Assembly: GCA_910577655.1 (NCBI GenBank) | Contig: CAJTOW010000016.1 | Coordinates: 1 to 51,399 of the forward strand | Length of the DNA stretch: 51,399 nt | Origin: an uncultured Lachnospiraceae bacterium | Lineage (GTDB): Bacteria > Bacillota > Clostridia > Lachnospirales > Lachnospiraceae | Reading direction: 5' to 3' | In this document: piece by piece, positions 22,606-31,057 of the stretch | Layout of the letters: each line of letters opens with the position of its first letter | Position numbering within the stretch: the stretch's first letter is position 1 | The notes under the pieces: model-generated | What the model was told of the DNA's origin: nothing | The model's input: only the letters and a program-made list of their open reading frames with translations | Database searches by the model: none | Made by a program: the position numbers and the translations under genes

Positions 22606-24222
22606 ATGGAGTTGATTAGTAAGACCATAGGGATGTGTCTGGCGGACCGGGTGGAGAAGACCCCGGACAGCACCGCGATCGAGACAGAGCGGAGAAATTA
22701 TTCCTGGCGGGAGCTGGACAGGGTTTCGGACTGTATGGCAGTCCGTATGCATAACCTGGGCATCCAAAAGGGTACCCACGTGGGAATCTGGGGAACCAAT
22801 ACCACCAACTGGGTGATCACCTTTCTGGCGCTGGAGAAGCTGGGAGCAGTTCCGGCCCTTCTTAATACCTGCTACTGCGAGAAGGAGCTGGAGGATATCA
22901 TCGACTATGCGGATATCCAGTATGTATTCTATGGGCAGGGCTATAAGAAGGTGACCTACAAAGAGATCGTGGAGGTTCTGGAGGAAAGACTCCGGGGGCG
23001 GGTTCATGCCTGGATCGCCATGAAGCTGGAGGGGGAGGAAGGCGGTTGGCTGACTGAGGAGACCTTTACCCGGGAGGAGCGGTCCGAGGCTTCCATGAGG
23101 GCCCTGGCAGGCTGGAAGGCCCAGGTGGAGCCATCGGATCTGGCAGCCATGCTTTTCACATCCGGGACTACCTCACGGCCCAAGGGGGTCATGCTGAGCC
23201 ACTACAACCTGGTCAACAGCTCCCTGGAGACCTGCGAGCATATGCAGTGGGGGGAGGGGGACAAGATGCTGATCGCTGTGCCCATGTTCCACTGCTTCGG
23301 TATCACATCCAGCCTTCTTTCCAGCATCCACAGAGGCTTTGTGATGCATCTGATCGAGTATTACAAGTCCCTGACTGTGCTGGAAACGGTCCAGAGGTTC
23401 CGGTGTACACTGCTCAACGGTGTGCCGTCCATGTTCCTGGCCCTGATCCGGAACCGGGATTTTGCAAAGTATGATCTTGGCTCTCTGCGGCGGGGGATCA
23501 TCGCAGGTTCTTCCATCAGTGTGGGAGAATACATGCAGATCCGTCAGGAGATTCCCAGCCTGAAGCTGCATTCCTCTTACGGGCAGACCGAGACATCCCC
23601 CTGCGTCAGTATCGGGGATGTGGAGGATACGGACGAGGAGAATGCAAGAGCCGCAGGCAGGGTGGTGGAGAACTGCCAGGTCAGGATTGTGGATATCCGG
23701 GATGGGAACGTGCTTCCCACTGGCACGCCAGGAGAGATCCAGGTGAAGGGCTACAATGTCATGCAGGGCTATTACAACATGCCGGAGGCTACCGCGGCCA
23801 CGATCCGTCCTGACGGCTGGCTTCATACAGGAGACCTGGGGTACCTGGATGAGCGGAATTTCCTCTATGTGACCGGACGTTTAAAGGAGATCATCATCCG
23901 GGGCGGGGAGAATATCTCTCCGGGGGAGATTGAGAATGCCATTAAGGAGTTTCCGGCCGTCGGGAATGTCAAGGTCATCGGTGTACCTGCGGAGGTGCTC
24001 CAGGAACAGATCGCGGCCTGCATCACCCTGAAGGAAGGGAAGGAATTTTCAGAAGAAGGGCTGCTGGAATTTCTGAAGGATAAGGTGGCTTACTACAAGC
24101 TGCCGGAATATGTGCTGGTCTTTGACGAGCTTCCCATGAATGCCAGCGGCAAGATCCTCCTGTCTGAGCTGAAAGCCCAGGCGGTGCCACGGGTAGATGA
24201 GATACGCAGAGAGCGGGGATAG
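22606..24222 (+). CDS. AMP-forming acyl-CoA ligase, cluster 1
   Basis: 538-aa ANL-superfamily enzyme that activates a carboxylic acid with ATP and CoA. Motifs: P-loop LFTSGTTSRPKG (183-194), YGQTETSP near 326, GWLHTGDLGYLD near 405, GRLKEIIIRGGENI near 423 and the catalytic lysine region NASGKILLSEL near 513. ATG 22606 is chosen because AAAAGGGG lies before it; upstream in-frame GTG at 22555 is inside the preceding gene. Last gene of cluster 1. It could prime the pathway with a first CoA ester, the CoA-transferase then recycling it. A paralogue is at 39066-40652. Confidence 0.92.
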   Translation: MELISKTIGMCLADRVEKTPDSTAIETERRNYSWRELDRVSDCMAVRMHNLGIQKGTHVGIWGTNTTNWVITFLALEKLGAVPALLNTCYCEKELEDIIDYADIQYVFYGQGYKKVTYKEIVEVLEERLRGRVHAWIAMKLEGEEGGWLTEETFTREERSEASMRALAGWKAQVEPSDLAAMLFTSGTTSRPKGVMLSHYNLVNSSLETCEHMQWGEGDKMLIAVPMFHCFGITSSLLSSIHRGFVMHLIEYYKSLTVLETVQRFRCTLLNGVPSMFLALIRNRDFAKYDLGSLRRGIIAGSSISVGEYMQIRQEIPSLKLHSSYGQTETSPCVSIGDVEDTDEENARAAGRVVENCQVRIVDIRDGNVLPTGTPGEIQVKGYNVMQGYYNMPEATAATIRPDGWLHTGDLGYLDERNFLYVTGRLKEIIIRGGENISPGEIENAIKEFPAVGNVKVIGVPAEVLQEQIAACITLKEGKEFSEEGLLEFLKDKVAYYKLPEYVLVFDELPMNASGKILLSELKAQAVPRVDEIRRERG

Positions 24223-24270
24223 CGGATGATGGCTGTCGGGGAATGAATACAGGGAAGTACCGGATATATA

Positions 24271-24315
24271 GAAAGCAGGGAAGTCTGACCGGATGGGTCA
24301 GACTTTCCTGCTTTC
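24271..24315. terminator. Bidirectional terminator between the ligase and the HAD gene
   Basis: A long stem with arms starting GAAAGCAGG and ending CCTGCTTTC, with AGTCTGACC/GGTCAGACT inside. It lies between convergent genes and can serve both. Confidence 0.8.
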
Positions 24316-24324
24316 AAACACGCG

Positions 24325-24978
24325 CTACTGCATCAGCCTGCTGGCAATACCGGGAATCTCCCCCAGTTCCTTCATCCGGTAATCGGCCAGAGACTGGTCA
24401 AAGTTAAACCTGTCGTCTATCAGGGCGGCGATCTTCATACCTGCCCGTGAAGCGGCTGTCACACCGAAGGTGGAATCCTCGATGACCAGGCACTGGGACT
24501 CTGAAAGGCCCAGATGGCTGGCGGTATAGTGGTAGATCTCCGGGTCAGGTTTGCTGCGCTTGAACTGGGCGCCGCTGACTACCAGCTCAAAGAAGGAATC
24601 AATCTGGTTCTCCCGCAGAACCCGCTCCACCAGATCCAGCTGGGTAGAAGAGGCTACGGCCAGACGAAGCCCTATGGATTTAAGTTCCCTGAGGATTCCG
24701 GGAACCTCCCTGCGGAAGATGGACCGGTAGTCCATCTCTTTGAAAATATCTTTGCTGGAGCGGTATTCGTCCCGCAGCTCCTGCCAGGTCTGCCCGTTGT
24801 TGACAGCCCGGGCCATGCAGCTCCAGGCATCCTCTCTGGAGGAGCCCACCATGCCGAACAGATCCTCCAGGCGGACCGCCGGATTCTTGGTGCGGGCAAA
24901 GTCCAGGTCTCCTTTCAGATAGACAATCTCACTGTCGATCAGAACTCCATCCATGTCGAAAATCACTGCTTTTATCAT
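24325..24978 (-). CDS. HAD-superfamily hydrolase (beta-phosphoglucomutase/phosphatase type)
   Basis: 217-aa HAD subfamily I protein. Motif I FDMDGVLIDSE gives nucleophile D8 and acid/base D10; motif II is VASSTQ; motif III lysine in FKRSKPDPEIY; motif IV VIEDSTFG. The small alpha-helical cap between motifs I and II is present. Such enzymes hydrolyse sugar phosphates or move phosphate on them; the substrate is not predictable. ATG 24978 is chosen with GGAG 8 nt upstream. It stands alone, convergent with cluster 1 and divergent from the AraC gene, next to sugar-use genes. Confidence 0.87.
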   Translation of the reverse strand: MIKAVIFDMDGVLIDSEIVYLKGDLDFARTKNPAVRLEDLFGMVGSSREDAWSCMARAVNNGQTWQELRDEYRSSKDIFKEMDYRSIFRREVPGILRELKSIGLRLAVASSTQLDLVERVLRENQIDSFFELVVSGAQFKRSKPDPEIYHYTASHLGLSESQCLVIEDSTFGVTAASRAGMKIAALIDDRFNFDQSLADYRMKELGEIPGIASRLMQ

Positions 24979-25314
24979 AATAGTCTCCATTCTGCCGCAA
25001 AGCGGCATCCGTTGCCGGGAAGGAACGGTTTACTTGTGTTGTCAATGTCCGGGGAGCAGGGGAAGATATAAAATCCCTGCTCCGGCGGTATGTGGCAGAG
25101 TATAGCATAAAGGAGGCGGGGATGTCAAACGGGATGGGGAAAAAACTGATCTGCACAAATGCTATTGTGTAACAGTTCAGATACCCTTTGAACTGTTACG
25201 CTATTGTTACTGTTCACGGGGGCATATGAACGGTTGTCAAATTCCTTTTTTGGAAGTATTATGGATGAAGGAACCAGAAAGAGATACTTACATTGAGAAA
25301 AGGAAAATACGATC
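24979..25314. other. Divergent intergenic region HAD / AraC
   Basis: 336 bases with no gene I can support. It contains the inverted repeats at 25169-25238 and must hold the start signals of the HAD gene (-) and the AraC gene (+). I could not find convincing -35/-10 pairs for either. Confidence 0.5.
25169..25199. repeat. Short hairpin of the GTAACAGTTCA family
   Basis: Perfect 11-bp arms GTAACAGTTCA (25169-25179) and TGAACTGTTAC (25189-25199), 9-base loop. A second, degenerate copy of the family starts at 25206 (GTTACTGTTCACGGGGGC) with a partial TGAACGGTT partner. Confidence 0.75.
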
Positions 25315-26190
25315 ATGGAAGATGCTTATGTATTACAGTTATCCAGTCACAAGTTCCGCGACCTTTATCTGTGCTTCTGCGGATATGCCAAATGCGAACC
25401 CCTTCATGGCTTTGGTCCGGCGGTACGTCCCAACTACCTCCTGCACCTTGTTCTGGAGGGCAGGGGCCGGTACTATGTAGGCGACCGGCAGTATGAGCTG
25501 CAGGCAGGCCAGGGTTTTCTGATCGAACCCCAGGTCCAGACCTTCTACCAGGCCGACCAGGAGGAGCCCTGGACCTATCTGTGGATCGGCTTTGCCGGTG
25601 AGAATGCCGGGGAATATCTTAAGGATCTGGGACTTAACAGCCAGCAACTGATCTTTCAGTGCAGGTATGGCGCAGAGCTGAAACAGATCATCATCGAAAT
25701 GCTGCAAAGCAATACCTCCAGCAGCACCCACCAGTTCCGTCTCCAGGGACTTCTGTATTCTTTTTTCTCGATTCTGGCACGTGATATCCATATTATGCCT
25801 TCCTCCGATTCAGAGGGGGACAATATCTATATCCACCGGGCTGTGGAGTTTATTCACAACAATTATTCCAACAATATCCGGGTTACGGACATTGCCTGCT
25901 ATGTCTGTATTGACCGGAGCTATCTGTATACCTTGTTCCGCAGGATTTTGAACCAGTCCCCCCAGGATTATCTCACTAATTACCGGCTTACCCGTGCGGC
26001 GGAGCTGCTGTCAGTATCAGATCTGCCGGTGGGAGGTGTGGCTTTGTCCTGCGGGTATCAGGATCCCCTGGTCTTTGGGAAGGCATTTAAGGCAAAAAAA
26101 GGACTGACCCCATCCCAGTACAGAAAGAAAAACAGGCAGGATGCCAGGGAGCATCTGGAACGGAATAAGGAAAAGCTGGGGGAGCTGTAG
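25315..26190 (+). CDS. AraC-family transcriptional regulator (sugar-responsive)
   Basis: 291-aa regulator with an N-terminal cupin-type sensor domain (about 20-140; LVLEGRGRYYVGDRQYEL) and a C-terminal double helix-turn-helix (about 195-280; VTDIACYVCIDRSYLYTLF and the second element AELLSVSDLPVGGVALSCGY). This is the arrangement of MsmR/RafR-type activators of alpha-galactoside genes. It precedes a sugar symporter and an alpha-galactosidase on the same strand, so it probably activates them on melibiose- or raffinose-type sugars. ATG is preceded by AAAGGAAA. Confidence 0.9.
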   Translation: MEDAYVLQLSSHKFRDLYLCFCGYAKCEPLHGFGPAVRPNYLLHLVLEGRGRYYVGDRQYELQAGQGFLIEPQVQTFYQADQEEPWTYLWIGFAGENAGEYLKDLGLNSQQLIFQCRYGAELKQIIIEMLQSNTSSSTHQFRLQGLLYSFFSILARDIHIMPSSDSEGDNIYIHRAVEFIHNNYSNNIRVTDIACYVCIDRSYLYTLFRRILNQSPQDYLTNYRLTRAAELLSVSDLPVGGVALSCGYQDPLVFGKAFKAKKGLTPSQYRKKNRQDAREHLERNKEKLGEL

Positions 26191-26255
26191 ACGAGAGACA
26201 ACATTTTGACTGGTTTTCTAAACAAATGCTTCTAATGGCTTTTGGAATTCTGAAT

Positions 26256-26261
26256 TATAAT
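26256..26261 (+). promoter_or_regulatory. Possible activator-dependent -10 of the symporter gene
   Basis: A consensus TATAAT (26256-26261) lies about 75 nt before the symporter ATG. There is no acceptable -35 at 16-18 bp. This is what an AraC-activated promoter would look like. Confidence 0.4.
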
Positions 26262-26334
26262 GTACTTACAAGGAACAAAGAAGCTGCGCAGGTTCTTGCA
26301 TCCGGATTAATTAAATACTTTGGAGGAAGAACTT

Positions 26335-27747
26335 ATGGGTACAAATTATGCACAGACGCAGGAACCACAGTACAAGCATGTGTCTGCACGGGAGAAATAC
26401 TGTTTTGGGATCGGGGCAATAGGAAAAGATGCCATCGTCAATCTGGTTGGCTCTTTTCTGATGATGTATTTCACAGATACCCTGTATCTGGCACCTGCAT
26501 TTGTCGGCGCGCTGTTTTTTGTTGCACGGATCTGGGATGCGGTCAATGATCCGGTTATGGGAATGATCGTGGATAACACCCGTTCCAAATACGGGAAATT
26601 CCGGATCTGGCTGATCATAGGAACCTTGCTGAACTCGGTTACCTTTGTGTTCCTCTTTACAAGCTGTGGTCTGATAGGCACATCCCTATATGTGTATGTA
26701 TCAATTATGTACATACTTTATGGAATGACCTACACCATCATGGACGTGCCCTACTGGTCCTGGCTGCCGAACCTGACCAACGACCCGCACGAGAGGGAGA
26801 AGGTGTCCGTAATCCCGCGTTTCTTTGCCAGTCTTGCCGGTTTTACTGTAGCAACCTTTGGCCTATATATTATCAATGGCTTTAACCGGATGGCAGGCAA
26901 TGAGAATCTTTATGCAGAGCAGGGATTTACCATGTTTGCCATCGCTATAGCGGCGGTGTTCATTATCACTATTGGAATCACCGTGTGCAATGTCAAAGAG
27001 GAGTCAACCCTTAATACCGAGTCACAGAAGACAAGTCTGGGACAAGCTGTGAATGTGATCATAAAAAACGACCAGCTTCTCGCCTTTATCGGGCTGCTGC
27101 TGACCTTCAACCTGAGTACCCAGATTGCCAAGGGGTTTGCGGTATATTATTTTAAAAATGTCTGCGGCAACGAATATCTCTACTCCATCTTTGGATTTGC
27201 CATTATAGCGGAGATGATAGGACTGGCTTGTTTCCCAAGAGTTGCTAAGAATATCAGCCGCGGAAATGTATACTCTCTGGCCTGCAGTCTGGTGATGGCT
27301 GGTCTGGCAGCCCTGGGGGTAATGGGATTTGTGGCACCACAGAGCAAACTGGCGGTGATCGCCTGCTGTGGGATGTTGTTCTTTGGATCGGGTCTGTCCC
27401 TGGGGGTTACCACCTGCTGTATGGCAGATGTGATTGACTATGGGGAAGTAAAGTTCGGTGTCCGGAATGAGAGTATCACCTGCTCGGCCCAGACCTTCCT
27501 GATGAAGGCGGCTATGGCAGCAGCAGGAGGAATGACGGGTGTGGGTCTGCAGATTGTGGGCTATGACGCAAAAGCCCAGGTTCAGGCTGCCGGAACCATC
27601 ACCGGTATCCGGGTTCTGATGATTCTGATTCCCATAGGTCTGGCTGTCTTTAGTTTTTTTGTCTACCATAGGTTCTATACACTGAAGGGCGAAAAGATGG
27701 CCGAGGTTACCTGCAGGATCAATGAGATCCATGCCAGGAACCAGTGA
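26335..27747 (+). CDS. GPH-family glycoside:cation symporter (MelB/XynP type)
   Basis: 470-aa transporter with about 12 membrane segments. The N-terminal stretch KYCFGIGAIGKDAIVNLVGS, RIWDAVNDPVMGMIVDNTRS (the Asp-rich MelB signature of helix 2 and the loop) and KYGKFRIWL are characteristic of GPH symporters for melibiose, raffinose or glucuronide-type sugars. ATG 26335 is chosen because GGAGGAAGA lies 5 nt upstream. With the alpha-galactosidase downstream and the AraC regulator upstream, uptake of an alpha-galactoside is the likely role. Confidence 0.92.
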   Translation: MGTNYAQTQEPQYKHVSAREKYCFGIGAIGKDAIVNLVGSFLMMYFTDTLYLAPAFVGALFFVARIWDAVNDPVMGMIVDNTRSKYGKFRIWLIIGTLLNSVTFVFLFTSCGLIGTSLYVYVSIMYILYGMTYTIMDVPYWSWLPNLTNDPHEREKVSVIPRFFASLAGFTVATFGLYIINGFNRMAGNENLYAEQGFTMFAIAIAAVFIITIGITVCNVKEESTLNTESQKTSLGQAVNVIIKNDQLLAFIGLLLTFNLSTQIAKGFAVYYFKNVCGNEYLYSIFGFAIIAEMIGLACFPRVAKNISRGNVYSLACSLVMAGLAALGVMGFVAPQSKLAVIACCGMLFFGSGLSLGVTTCCMADVIDYGEVKFGVRNESITCSAQTFLMKAAMAAAGGMTGVGLQIVGYDAKAQVQAAGTITGIRVLMILIPIGLAVFSFFVYHRFYTLKGEKMAEVTCRINEIHARNQ

Positions 27748-27862
27748 CGGGCCTGTCCGTGGATGCTGGTATCTGCCGGATGAAGGAATTTGGCCGGGGC
27801 CGGAGAGCCTTGGGCGGTCATAAATCCTGCATCTGTGCAGGAACCAGGAGAAAATAATTTTC

Positions 27863-27893
27863 GTAACAGTTCCGATATTCCTTGAGCTGTTAC
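27863..27893. repeat. Short hairpin of the GTAACAGTTC family
   Basis: GTAACAGTTC (27863-27872) and GAGCTGTTAC (27884-27893), one mismatch, loop of 11. It sits just upstream of the alpha-galactosidase ribosome site in the gap after the symporter. Confidence 0.65.
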
Positions 27894-27916
27894 TGATTTT
27901 CCAGGAGGAATATTTC

Positions 27917-30154
27917 ATGAGTATCAAATATAATGAACAGACACACACCTTTCATCTGTTTAATGACCAGATCAGCTACATCATGACAGTTCTGCCAAAC
28001 CAGCATATGGGCCAGCTGTATTTTGGCAGAAGAATCCACCATAGGGAGGATTTTTCCTATCTTCTTGAGACAGGATACCGTCCCATGACCTCCTATGTAT
28101 TTGAGGGGGACAGGTCCTTCTCCCTGGAGCACATAAAGCAGGAATATGGTGTGTACGGAACCACAGATTACCGGAGTCCGGCGGTGGAGGTACTGCAGGC
28201 AGACGGGAGCCGTCTGTCAGACTTCCGCTATGAGAGCCATACCATCACGGCCGGGAAACCGAAGCTGGCTGGTCTTCCTGCCACCTATACCCAGGAGGAC
28301 CATGAGGCAGAGACTCTGACCCTGCGGCTGGCAGACCCGGTTACAGGAGTTGTTCTTGAGCTTCTCTACACCTTGTTTGAGAAGGGGGGAATCCTTGCCA
28401 GAAGCGCCAGACTGTGTAACCATGGCGGTGAGGCGGTGCATCTGACCAGGGCCATGAGCCTGTGTCTGGATCTGCCGGACTGCGATTATGAATGGCTCCA
28501 GTTTTCCGGTGCATGGGCCAGGGAGCGCCACCTGAAGGTGCGCAGTCTGGAGCAGGGGATTCAGGCAGTGGAGAGCCGCCGGGGCAATTCGTCCCATGAA
28601 CACAATCCATTTATTGTGCTGAAACGGCCCTGTGCAGATGAATTCCAGGGGGAGGTGATTGGCTTCAGCCTGGTTTACAGCGGGAATTTCCTGGCCCAGG
28701 CCGAGGTGGATACCCACGATATGACACGGGTGCTTTTAGGGGTAAGTCCCTGCGGTTTTGACTGGAAGCTGGATCCTGGTGAGACCTTCCAGACACCGGA
28801 GGCGGTTATGGTATACTCGGACAAGGGGCTTAACGGCATGAGCCAGACCTTCCACCGCCTATACCAGAAACGGCTGGCAAGAGGATACTGGAGAGACCGG
28901 GTCCGCCCCATTCTCATCAACAACTGGGAAGCCACCTACTTTGATTTCACCGAGGACAGGCTTGTGGAGATCGCGGCCAGGGCAAAGGAAAGCGGCGTGG
29001 AGCTGTTCGTGCTGGATGACGGCTGGTTCGGACAGAGAAGCAACGACCATGCGGGGCTGGGGGACTGGGTGGCCAACCTGGACCGTCTGGCCGGCGGAAT
29101 CACCGGTCTGGCACGGCGCATAGAGGATATGGGCATGAAATTCGGGCTCTGGTTCGAGCCGGAGATGGTCAACAAGGATTCGGACCTTTACCGTGCCCAT
29201 CCGGACTGGATTCTGGAGACACCGGGGCGGAGCGTCTCCCATGGGCGGAACCAGTATGTGCTGGATTTTTCCAGAAAAGAGGTGGTGGACTGTATCTATG
29301 GGATGATGGCGAAGATCCTGGAGGAGGCCAGTGTTTCCTATATCAAATGGGATATGAACCGGAGCATTACCGAGTGTTATTCCAGGGCCCTTCCGGCTGA
29401 CCGGCAGGGGGAGGTGTTTCACCGTTACATTCTGGGGGTGTATGATTTGTATGAGCGTCTGACATCCCGGTTCCCCCAGGTGCTGTTTGAGTCCTGCGCA
29501 AGCGGAGGGGGCCGGTTTGACCCGGGCATTCTCTACTACGCGCCCCAGGGCTGGGCCAGTGACGATTCCGATGCTGTGGAGCGTCTCAGGATCCAGTACG
29601 GCACTTCCTACTGCTATCCGGTCAGCAGCATAGGCAGCCATGTATCCGTGGTGCCCAACCACCAGGTGTTCCGCAATACGCCGCTGAACACACGGGCAAA
29701 TGTAGCCTGCTTCGGGACCTTTGGATACGAGCTGGATTTAAACCGGCTGAGCCGGAAGGAGCAGGAAGAGGTGAAGGTCCAGATTGCCTTTATGAAAGAA
29801 TACCGGGCGCTTTTGCAGTTCGGATGCTTCTACCGTCTGGTAAGCCCCTTTGAGGGGAATATTACCTGCTGGATGGTGGTCAGTGAGGACCAGACCCAGG
29901 CAATCGTGGGATGGTACCGGGTCTTAAGCGGCGTGAATCTGCCCTTTGCCCGTGTCCGCCTCCAGGGGCTGAACCCTGACTTCTGTTACCAGATCCAGGA
30001 GACCGGGGCGCTGCACTATGGGGATGAGCTGATGAACCTGGGTCTGATCACCTCCGACGGTCTGTCCGGCCAGGTGGAAGGCAACGGGGAAGGATATGGA
30101 GACTTCATGTCCCGGCTTTATGTGTTGAAGCGTGCAAATGACAATGAGCAGTGA
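27917..30154 (+). CDS. Alpha-galactosidase, glycoside hydrolase family 36
   Basis: 745-aa GH36 enzyme hydrolysing terminal alpha-galactosyl residues of melibiose, raffinose and related oligosaccharides. The N-terminal beta-sandwich is followed by a (beta/alpha)8 barrel: LDDGWFG near 372, KFGLWFEPEM near 412, nucleophile D479 in YIKWDMNRS, SCASGGGRFD near 527 and acid/base D549 in WASDDSDA. These numbers agree with those I remember for Geobacillus AgaA (D478, D548). There is no signal peptide, so the sugar is imported first by the symporter upstream. CCAGGAGGAA precedes ATG. Confidence 0.95.
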   Translation: MSIKYNEQTHTFHLFNDQISYIMTVLPNQHMGQLYFGRRIHHREDFSYLLETGYRPMTSYVFEGDRSFSLEHIKQEYGVYGTTDYRSPAVEVLQADGSRLSDFRYESHTITAGKPKLAGLPATYTQEDHEAETLTLRLADPVTGVVLELLYTLFEKGGILARSARLCNHGGEAVHLTRAMSLCLDLPDCDYEWLQFSGAWARERHLKVRSLEQGIQAVESRRGNSSHEHNPFIVLKRPCADEFQGEVIGFSLVYSGNFLAQAEVDTHDMTRVLLGVSPCGFDWKLDPGETFQTPEAVMVYSDKGLNGMSQTFHRLYQKRLARGYWRDRVRPILINNWEATYFDFTEDRLVEIAARAKESGVELFVLDDGWFGQRSNDHAGLGDWVANLDRLAGGITGLARRIEDMGMKFGLWFEPEMVNKDSDLYRAHPDWILETPGRSVSHGRNQYVLDFSRKEVVDCIYGMMAKILEEASVSYIKWDMNRSITECYSRALPADRQGEVFHRYILGVYDLYERLTSRFPQVLFESCASGGGRFDPGILYYAPQGWASDDSDAVERLRIQYGTSYCYPVSSIGSHVSVVPNHQVFRNTPLNTRANVACFGTFGYELDLNRLSRKEQEEVKVQIAFMKEYRALLQFGCFYRLVSPFEGNITCWMVVSEDQTQAIVGWYRVLSGVNLPFARVRLQGLNPDFCYQIQETGALHYGDELMNLGLITSDGLSGQVEGNGEGYGDFMSRLYVLKRANDNEQ

Positions 30155-30196
30155 CTGGGGTCCGGGAATTGAAGATAAAAGGAGGAGTGTTTTACA

Positions 30197-30850
30197 ATGA
30201 ATTCTGGCAGGCAGTCGTTTGGGAAACGTTTCATTATGATGGTCATAGGCATACTGTTCATCGGCATCTGTGTGGGGGCATTCCGGCTCAGCGCGTTCGG
30301 GGTGGATGCGTTCACCTGCATGAATCTGGGGATCAGCGGTTTCCTTCATATGTCTTTCGGTACATGGCAGCTGATCATGAATGCTTTTATTCTGGTGGTC
30401 GTGTTCTTCGGAGCCCGCTCCTGCATTGGGGCAGGGACTATTGTCAATATGATCGGGGTAGGGTATATGGCAGACCTGATCTGCTGGGTAGTCCAGGATG
30501 TGGTGTGTTTTGAGATGACTCTGCCCTGGAGGATTCTGGCCCTGCTTACCGGCAGTCTGTTTGCCGGAATGGGGGTGGCCTTCTACATGGTGGCAGAGAT
30601 GGGGATCGCTCCCTATGACAGTGTGGCCATTATCATAGAGAAGGCGACCGGCGGGAAGATCCCCTTTCAGCACGCCCGGGTCTTTAGCGATGTGACAGTG
30701 GTGATTGTGGGCGTGGTCTTCTGCCTGATGGCTCATGGGGAACTGAGGCTTATCATTGGGATCGGCACGGTCTGCAATGCATTATTTAACGGACCACTGA
30801 TTCAGTTTTTCAAGGTGCATCTGGCAGAGAGGGTACTGCGGGGGAGCTGA
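30197..30850 (+). CDS. YczE/YitT-like integral membrane protein
   Basis: 217-aa protein with five or six predicted membrane segments and the glycine-rich pattern of YczE/YyaS-type proteins (GAFRLSAFGVDAFTCMNLGI at the start, GVAFYMVAEMGIAPYDSV in the middle). Function is not established for this family. AAAAGGAGGAGTG lies before ATG, 42 nt after the alpha-galactosidase, so it may ride on the same mRNA. Confidence 0.75.
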   Translation: MNSGRQSFGKRFIMMVIGILFIGICVGAFRLSAFGVDAFTCMNLGISGFLHMSFGTWQLIMNAFILVVVFFGARSCIGAGTIVNMIGVGYMADLICWVVQDVVCFEMTLPWRILALLTGSLFAGMGVAFYMVAEMGIAPYDSVAIIIEKATGGKIPFQHARVFSDVTVVIVGVVFCLMAHGELRLIIGIGTVCNALFNGPLIQFFKVHLAERVLRGS

Positions 30851-30981
30851 ATGGAAAGGTATGGGCCTACTGGCCGGAAATGGCTGGTATGTCCATATTT
30901 TTTCATGCAGGTATGGGCACGTCCAGATAATCTGGCATAAAATAATGTAAGTAATCATTTCTGGTTTCAGGAGGGTTGCTT

Positions 30982-31027
30982 AATCAGCCTGCGGCTCGGC
31001 AAAGTCGTGGGCGGCATGATTTTTTTG
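30982..31027 (+). terminator. Possible terminator / attenuator before the amidase gene
   Basis: AATCA-GCC arms at 30982 pair with GGC-ATGATT at 31013-31021 with a GC-rich interior, followed by seven T. It would end the sugar operon, or attenuate read-through into the amidase gene. Confidence 0.4.
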
Positions 31028-31057
31028 CAGATTATAAGTATAGAGGAGTGTGGCTAT

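Noticed and set aside
30151..30513. Frame overlapping the start of the YczE-like gene
   Set aside because: It is out of frame with the hydrophobic, well-started protein at 30197 and has no family resemblance.
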